This document shows, one piece after another, positions 59,883 to 64,000 of a stretch of 64,000 nt of DNA. The first letter of the stretch is position 1. Each line of letters starts with the position of its first letter. The DNA lies in NCBI GenBank assembly GCA_902776645.1, contig CACYQT010000003.1, positions 24,784-88,783 on the forward strand. The letters run 5' to 3'. Origin of the DNA: an uncultured bacterium (GTDB lineage: Bacteria; Verrucomicrobiota; Lentisphaeria; Oligosphaerales; Oligosphaeraceae). The notes beneath the pieces were generated by a model, which saw nothing but the letters and a program-made list of their open reading frames with translations, was not told the DNA's origin and ran no database searches. The translations under genes were made by a program, and so were the position numbers.

Positions 59883-59912
59883 CTTTAGTCGCTTATGTCC
59901 CTTTCGTCTTGT
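59883..59912. repeat. GTCGCTTAT nonamers before rlmH
   Basis: GTCGCTTAT, GTCCCTTTC and GTCTTGTCT stand directly upstream of the rlmH start. The same family recurs at 60405-60445 after rlmH and at 2974-3009. Confidence 0.75.
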
Positions 59913-59926
59913 CTGAATCAACAACC

Positions 59927-60364
59927 ATGTTAATCAAAATCATCGTCATTGGAAAGCTCAAAGACAAAGCCATGCAGGCCAGATGCGACGAATACGCCAA
60001 ATGGCTCGGCGGCTACGGCAAGCTCGAAATTCGTGAACTGCCCGACTCGACCGTCGAAAAGGAAGGCCAGGCCATCCAGAAGGAGCTTGAAAAAGACCAT
60101 GGGGCCTTCGTCGTCGCGTTGTCGGAGGAAGGGAAGGAATACACGACGGCCGATTTCGCGACTTTCATCGGCAAATTCGACCGCAAAATCGTCTTCATCA
60201 TCGGCGGCCCCTATGGACTAGCGAAGGACATTCGACGGAGCGCCGACCTTTTGTGGTCGCTTTCAAAATTGACGTTCACGCATGAGATTGCGCGTCTATT
60301 ATTGTTCGAACAGCTCTTCCGCGTCCTGAACCTCAACGCCGGCGGACACTACCACAACGCATAG
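59927..60364 (+). CDS. rlmH: 23S rRNA pseudouridine1915 N3-methyltransferase
   Basis: This 145-residue SPOUT methyltransferase modifies helix 69 of 23S rRNA. It has the SAM-binding FIIGGPYGL and the hallmark C-terminus LLLFEQLFRVLNLNAGGHYHNA (ending GGHYHNA). I chose ATG 59927. No ribosome site is visible because a nonamer repeat occupies the upstream DNA. An AAGCTTT-type word follows its stop. Confidence 0.95.
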   Translation: MLIKIIVIGKLKDKAMQARCDEYAKWLGGYGKLEIRELPDSTVEKEGQAIQKELEKDHGAFVVALSEEGKEYTTADFATFIGKFDRKIVFIIGGPYGLAKDIRRSADLLWSLSKLTFTHEIARLLLFEQLFRVLNLNAGGHYHNA

Positions 60365-60461
60365 CGTAGTGAAGCCAAAAGCTTAAAGCTAAATGCTTTA
60401 ACACCGTCTGTCGCTTTCGTCACTTATGTCGCTTATGTCGCTTTCTGCTCTTCTACAAAAC

Positions 60462-60506
60462 AAAACCGCCGGCGGATGATGCTAAACATCAAACGCCGGC
60501 GGTTTT
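60462..60506. terminator. Strong hairpin terminator, possibly bidirectional
   Basis: AAAACCGCCGGCG pairs perfectly with CGCCGGCGGTTTT (13 bp, 19-base loop). It lies between the converging rlmH and propeller genes and has A-rich and T-rich flanks. Confidence 0.85.
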
Positions 60507-60557
60507 GATTCAAAATTTTGTGATGGTGGTGGTTCCTTCGAACTCGTCCAACTTTTC

Positions 60558-60655
60558 TCCCCTATCCCACTAGCCATCGGTCCCGCCGGAGCGGGACCCT
60601 CCCGGGCCACTAGCTACTAACCACTAGCCACTAATCACTAACCACTATTCATTAT
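60558..60655. repeat. CACTAGC heptamers interrupted by a palindromic element
   Basis: CACTAGC words stand on both sides of the CGGTCCCGC-CGGA-GCGGGACC palindrome (60575-60606), the shorter twin of the element at 37228. The array ends inside the propeller gene, whose TAG stop and last codons (VYNE) it encodes. Confidence 0.88.
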
Positions 60656-61847
60656 ACACTTTGCTTTCCACCAGATCCGCGATGAACACGCGGGACACCA
60701 GCGTGTCCGCATTGCCGCCCAGCGCCTTGTCGTGATAGACGACGAACGCGATGCGGTTGCCGTCCGGCGACCAGGCCGTCATGCCGACGTATGCACGGCG
60801 GCCGTTCACGAGGAAGCTGTGCTCCGAGCCGCGGCGATTGAAGCGCGTCAGCTGCCGTTTGTCCTGTCCATTGCTGTTCATGATCCACAGTTCGGACTTC
60901 AGTTCCAGCTGCCAGCGGATGCCGCCGATGCCGAGATAGGCGATTTCAAAACCATTGCTGGAACTCCAGATGATCTTCTTGCCCTTGGGGGACAGCGACG
61001 GATAGCGATCCCACGCCTGCGTCGTGTTCGTCAGATTCACCATATCCGAACCGTCCAAATTCATCAGGCAGATATCCGCCGCATACCATGGTGTCTCCTT
61101 TTCGAACGGCGCCGCGAAAAGCAATTTGGAACCGTCCGGCGTGAAACCGTAGCTTTCACAGAAGCTTTGATTGTCGCTCGGCTGTAACTTCTTGATATTA
61201 CGGATCTTCGGATACGAACCAGGCACAAAGTCACCGATGAACAGTGAGCGTTGCCCCCAGAAGAGGTTGCTCTTTCCGCCGTCCGCGCCGCACCAGAAAA
61301 CCTTCTTGCCGTCCGGTGAAAAACGCGGCATCGCCACGCCGCGCGGGCTTGTGAACGACAGCTGATACGACGTCAGCGCCGTGTATTTGCCAGTTCCCGC
61401 GTTGTAGTACCAAAGATTGCACTGCTGTCCATTGGACGGGATTGAGCGGGAGAAGTCCTTGCTGCTTTCGCTCTGCCCCACGAAGATATAGCCGTTCTCC
61501 GTCGGATTCCAGGCGGGCGCGCCGTTGTTGCAACGCAAGCCATTAGGACGGCCAGAGGATAAATTCTTGATCGCCTGCGTTTCGACATTGATTTCCAACG
61601 CGTCCGTCCGCTTGTCCGTGTAGCGGCGGTCCACCAGCAGGCTCTTGCCGTCCTTGGACCACATGATGTAGTCCACGCTGTCGAACTCATCGCCGAGCGG
61701 GCGAAGGTTCGTCATCTGGAGGAAGCTGTTGCGGGCGTCCTCCGCCGTGCCTTTCGCCTTCTCCGCCTGCTGCTGTGCCGCCGCGGGTGTCACCCACAAC
61801 GCCACCGCCAGCAGCCCCGCCATATATTTGATTGTCTTTTTTGTCAT
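60645..61847 (-). CDS. Exported TolB-like beta-propeller protein
   Basis: This 400-residue protein has a signal peptide (YMAGLLAVALWVTPAAA) and propeller blades with FSPDGKKVFWCGAD, GFTPDGSKLLFAAP, LSPKGKKIIWSSS and WSPDGNRIAFVVY. It is distinct from the cytoplasmic propeller at 7.2 kb, but both carry the PD40 type. It may bind peptidoglycan-associated or glycan partners; no enzyme site is visible. GGAG precedes the ATG at 61847. Its last residues are encoded by the tandem array. Confidence 0.75.
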   Translation of the reverse strand: MTKKTIKYMAGLLAVALWVTPAAAQQQAEKAKGTAEDARNSFLQMTNLRPLGDEFDSVDYIMWSKDGKSLLVDRRYTDKRTDALEINVETQAIKNLSSGRPNGLRCNNGAPAWNPTENGYIFVGQSESSKDFSRSIPSNGQQCNLWYYNAGTGKYTALTSYQLSFTSPRGVAMPRFSPDGKKVFWCGADGGKSNLFWGQRSLFIGDFVPGSYPKIRNIKKLQPSDNQSFCESYGFTPDGSKLLFAAPFEKETPWYAADICLMNLDGSDMVNLTNTTQAWDRYPSLSPKGKKIIWSSSNGFEIAYLGIGGIRWQLELKSELWIMNSNGQDKRQLTRFNRRGSEHSFLVNGRRAYVGMTAWSPDGNRIAFVVYHDKALGGNADTLVSRVFIADLVESKVYNE

Positions 61848-62082
61848 GATTTGGCTCCGTGATTCAATACCGTTGTCGTTGTTTTCCTACATCATGATAA
61901 GTTAAAGGCTTTTGGCTAGATTACAAATGCTGTTATTTGTTCAGGTCCTCACTTTATCGATTTTTCATGCTTTCCATCTCTTAAACACCAAAAAACTACT
62001 GGAAGTTCCATCGTTTCCTCTGGATGTTTCATTTTTTCGGTATTATGTTACATCAACAGCCATTCAAACTATATAAAAATAA

Positions 62083-62162
62083 GAGGTAGCAAGGGCGTCC
62101 ACGCCCTTGTAAAAGCAAGAGGTAGCAAGGCGTCCACGCCCTTGACAAGGCCGAGACGGCCT
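62083..62162. repeat. Tandem pair of GTAGCAAGGGCGTCCACGCC hairpins
   Basis: GAGGTAGCAAGGGCGTCCACG... occurs at 62083-62109 and again at 62119-62144 with one G missing, followed by GGCCG-AGA-CGGCC. Both copies form hairpins with the core GGCG-TCCA-CGCC. The 334-base gap upstream of the aldo/keto reductase otherwise shows no gene. Confidence 0.8.
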
Positions 62163-62181
62163 CGCGACACTATTTTATACC

Positions 62182-63030
62182 ATGATCAAGACAAAAAAAC
62201 TTCTCTGCGGCTTCGAACTTCCCGTTCTCGGACAAGGCACCTGGGGCACGGGCGGCCGTGACACCGCCGATCCGAACGCGGACGACGAAAAGCTAGCCGC
62301 CGTCATCCGCCATGGCGTCTCCCTCGGCTTCACTCGCATCGACACGGCGGAGATGTACGCCGCAGGCCACAGCGAGGAGCTTGTCGGAAAGGCCATCGCC
62401 GGCCTGGACCGCGGTTCGCTCTTCATCACGTCAAAAGTCTGGAAGACGCATCTCCACGCGGACGACGTCCTCCAAGCGGCGGAGAATTCGCTTAAGCGAT
62501 TGAAAACAGACTACATGGATCTGTTTTTGATCCATCAGGTAAATCCGGACATTCCGCTGGAGGACACGATGCGCGGCATGGACGCCGTCGTCAAACACGG
62601 CTTCGCCCGCGCCATTGGCGTGAGCAACTTCTCGTTGCAGCGCTTCCAGAAGGCGCAGGCCTGCACGTCCAACAAATTGGTTCTCAACCAAGTCCATTAC
62701 AATCTCGTCGTCCGCGAATGCGAGCCGCAGCTGCTTCCATGGTGCCAGGCCAACGACGTCATGCTGGAAGCGTGGCGCCCTCTCCGCAATCTCACGCCAT
62801 GCCCGCTGATGGACGAAATGCGCGGAAAATACAACGCGACGGCCGCGCAGATCGCGCTCGCCTTCCTGTTGCAGCAGAAGAATGTCGTCACCATCACGGC
62901 CATGCGTTCCGTCGAACACATGCCGGAAAATCTCGCGGCGTTGCAACTCTCTCTTGAAGAAGAAGATCTGGAACGTCTCCGCCGCGAATATCCAGGCCAG
63001 CTCGCCGTCTCGCCGACAGTACCGCTTTAA
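62182..63030 (+). CDS. Aldo/keto reductase
   Basis: This 282-residue barrel enzyme reduces aldehydes or ketones with NAD(P)H. The catalytic tetrad is Asp54 (FTRIDTAEMY), Tyr59, Lys85 (ITSKVW) and His118 (LIHQV). It has GVSNFSLQRFQKA and a nucleotide site near ITAMRSVEHM. No ribosome site is seen. It lies 42 bases before the Tat-exported isomerase-like gene, probably in one operon. Confidence 0.9.
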   Translation: MIKTKKLLCGFELPVLGQGTWGTGGRDTADPNADDEKLAAVIRHGVSLGFTRIDTAEMYAAGHSEELVGKAIAGLDRGSLFITSKVWKTHLHADDVLQAAENSLKRLKTDYMDLFLIHQVNPDIPLEDTMRGMDAVVKHGFARAIGVSNFSLQRFQKAQACTSNKLVLNQVHYNLVVRECEPQLLPWCQANDVMLEAWRPLRNLTPCPLMDEMRGKYNATAAQIALAFLLQQKNVVTITAMRSVEHMPENLAALQLSLEEEDLERLRREYPGQLAVSPTVPL

Positions 63031-63072
63031 TCGTCGTCTCTTTACCATAACTAAAATAAAAGGAGCAGAAAC

Positions 63073-63954
63073 ATGAACACGAACCTCTCCCGCCGTGATT
63101 TTCTGAAATCCAGCGTCATCGCCGCCTCCGGCCTGGCCATCCTCCCCAACTGGCTTGCCGCCCAGGAAATTCCAAAATCCAAAATGCAGATTTCCGCCCA
63201 GATGTATTCCGTCCGCGGCGACTGCGGAGCCAATTTTGACAACGCGTTGGAAAAAGTCGCCAAGATGGGCTTCCAAGGCGTCGAATTCGCCGGCTACTAC
63301 AACTACGGCGGCAGGCCCGCTGAATTGAAGAAACGCCTAGACGATCTCGGCCTCGTCGCCTCCGGAACCCACATCGGAACAGGCAGTTTCGACAAGAACA
63401 ACCTCCAGAGAACCATTGACTTCCATGCCGCCATCGGCTGTAAGTTTCTGGTCGTACCCGGCGACGGCCGTTTCACCGATCCGAACAGATGGAAAGAGCT
63501 GGCGGACATCTTCAACCAGACCGCCGCCATCCTCAAGCCGCTCGGCATGGCCTGCGGCTACCACTGCCACACGGGCGAATTCAAGAAGCTCGGCGACAAG
63601 ACGTTCTGGGAGCTCTTCGCGGAAAACACCTCCGCCGACGTCATCCTCCAGCAGGATTGCGGCTGGTCCTACGTGGCGGGGCAGGATCCCGCGGCCCTCA
63701 TCCGCAAATATCCGGGCCGTTCCCGCACGCTCCACATCAAGCCGTCCGTCGTGAAAAAGGACCAAGGCGCGAAGAAGGCCATTCTCGGGCAGGATTCCGT
63801 CCCATGGCCGTCCGTCCTGCTGGCCGCCCGCGAAGTCGGCAACACCGACTGGCTGACCGTCGAACAGGAGACCTATCCTGACGGCCGTCCCGCCATGGAC
63901 TGCCTGAAAGACTCCTTCAACGGCCTGCAAGCCATGCTGAAAGCCATGCCTTGA
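63073..63954 (+). CDS. Tat-exported sugar isomerase/epimerase-like TIM-barrel protein
   Basis: This 293-residue protein has a Tat signal (NLSRRDFLKSSVIAASGLAILP) and a xylose-isomerase-like barrel: FQGVEFAGYYNYGG, GYHCHTGEF (metal histidine) and DVILQQDCGW. It is related in fold to the cytoplasmic protein at 57 kb, but it carries an export signal. AAAAGGAGC precedes the ATG. Tat-exported members often act with Gfo/Idh/MocA oxidoreductases on keto-glycosides; no partner is beside it here. Confidence 0.9.
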   Translation: MNTNLSRRDFLKSSVIAASGLAILPNWLAAQEIPKSKMQISAQMYSVRGDCGANFDNALEKVAKMGFQGVEFAGYYNYGGRPAELKKRLDDLGLVASGTHIGTGSFDKNNLQRTIDFHAAIGCKFLVVPGDGRFTDPNRWKELADIFNQTAAILKPLGMACGYHCHTGEFKKLGDKTFWELFAENTSADVILQQDCGWSYVAGQDPAALIRKYPGRSRTLHIKPSVVKKDQGAKKAILGQDSVPWPSVLLAAREVGNTDWLTVEQETYPDGRPAMDCLKDSFNGLQAMLKAMP

Positions 63955-63964
63955 TTCCATCCGT

Positions 63965-63996
63965 GTCCCCTTCATGCCCATGAAGGGGACTTTTTT
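63965..63996 (+). terminator. Rho-independent terminator
   Basis: GTCCCCTTCAT pairs with ATGAAGGGGAC (11 bp, GCCC loop) and is followed by six T, ten bases after the stop of the isomerase-like gene. Confidence 0.95.
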
Positions 63997-64000
63997 GTCC

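Overview
This window looks like a chromosomal segment from a PVC-group bacterium, most likely Lentisphaerae (Victivallis-like) or a close Kiritimatiellota-type relative. That is an inference from protein content and not from a marker gene. The signs are many exported glycan-related proteins, Tat-exported Gfo/Idh/MocA and xylose-isomerase-like TIM-barrel proteins, a DUF1080 protein, HEAT-repeat exported proteins, paired VWA membrane proteins, and intergenic spaces packed with short tandem repeats. The base composition is moderately GC-rich, except for an AT-rich stretch at about 26.9-28.0 kb and the block at about 44.9-49.2 kb. I saw no rRNA, tRNA, CRISPR array, transposase or phage gene.

Layout: 1-2.8 kb holds a gliding/ABC-2 type exporter (GldG-, GldF- and GldA-like). 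3-7 kb has an exported HEAT protein and a Tat-exported oxidoreductase. 7-14 kb carries a cytoplasmic beta-propeller protein, an acetyltransferase, a DUF3820 protein, mutY, thrC and an alpha-L-fucosidase. 13.5-23.3 kb has a heparinase II/III-like lyase, a UbiB-family kinase, a double alpha/beta-hydrolase, an HD-phosphohydrolase fused to a CoaD-type adenylyltransferase, an amidohydrolase and an FGGY kinase. 23.4-31.4 kb contains dTDP-rhamnose genes (rfbD, rfbC), a rhamnosyltransferase-like GT2, an SDR, a four-helix-bundle protein with a strange AT-rich leader, and an RDD/LptF/SUMF1 operon. 31.5-41.3 kb carries a GcvH-like protein, pyrF, ychF, an M24 peptidase, trxA, murG, an operon of a coiled-coil protein with two very small proteins, and a prepilin peptidase. 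41.7-51.8 kb has a GHL10-like protein, yfcE, and a minus-strand cluster of HEAT/TSP3 proteins with four separate lesions. 52-64 kb contains two large VWA membrane proteins, two sugar isomerase-like proteins, an acetyl-xylan-esterase-like protein, rlmH, an exported propeller protein and an aldo/keto reductase.

Taken together, the genes describe a saccharolytic Gram-negative cell. Exported lyases, esterases and propeller proteins act on polysaccharides; cytoplasmic fucosidase, kinase, isomerases and oxidoreductases use the sugars; dTDP-rhamnose and LptF-type genes build the outer surface.

The most unusual feature is the intergenic DNA. Almost every gap contains arrays of 7-bp or 9-bp words. 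The arrays very often start exactly on a stop codon, and in several genes they encode the last few residues and the stop itself. A separate interspersed element of about 140-180 bp occurs four times in the same orientation. It has a conserved two-arm hairpin whose paired bases covary between copies. A third family consists of short palindromes, one copy of which is nested inside a heptamer array.
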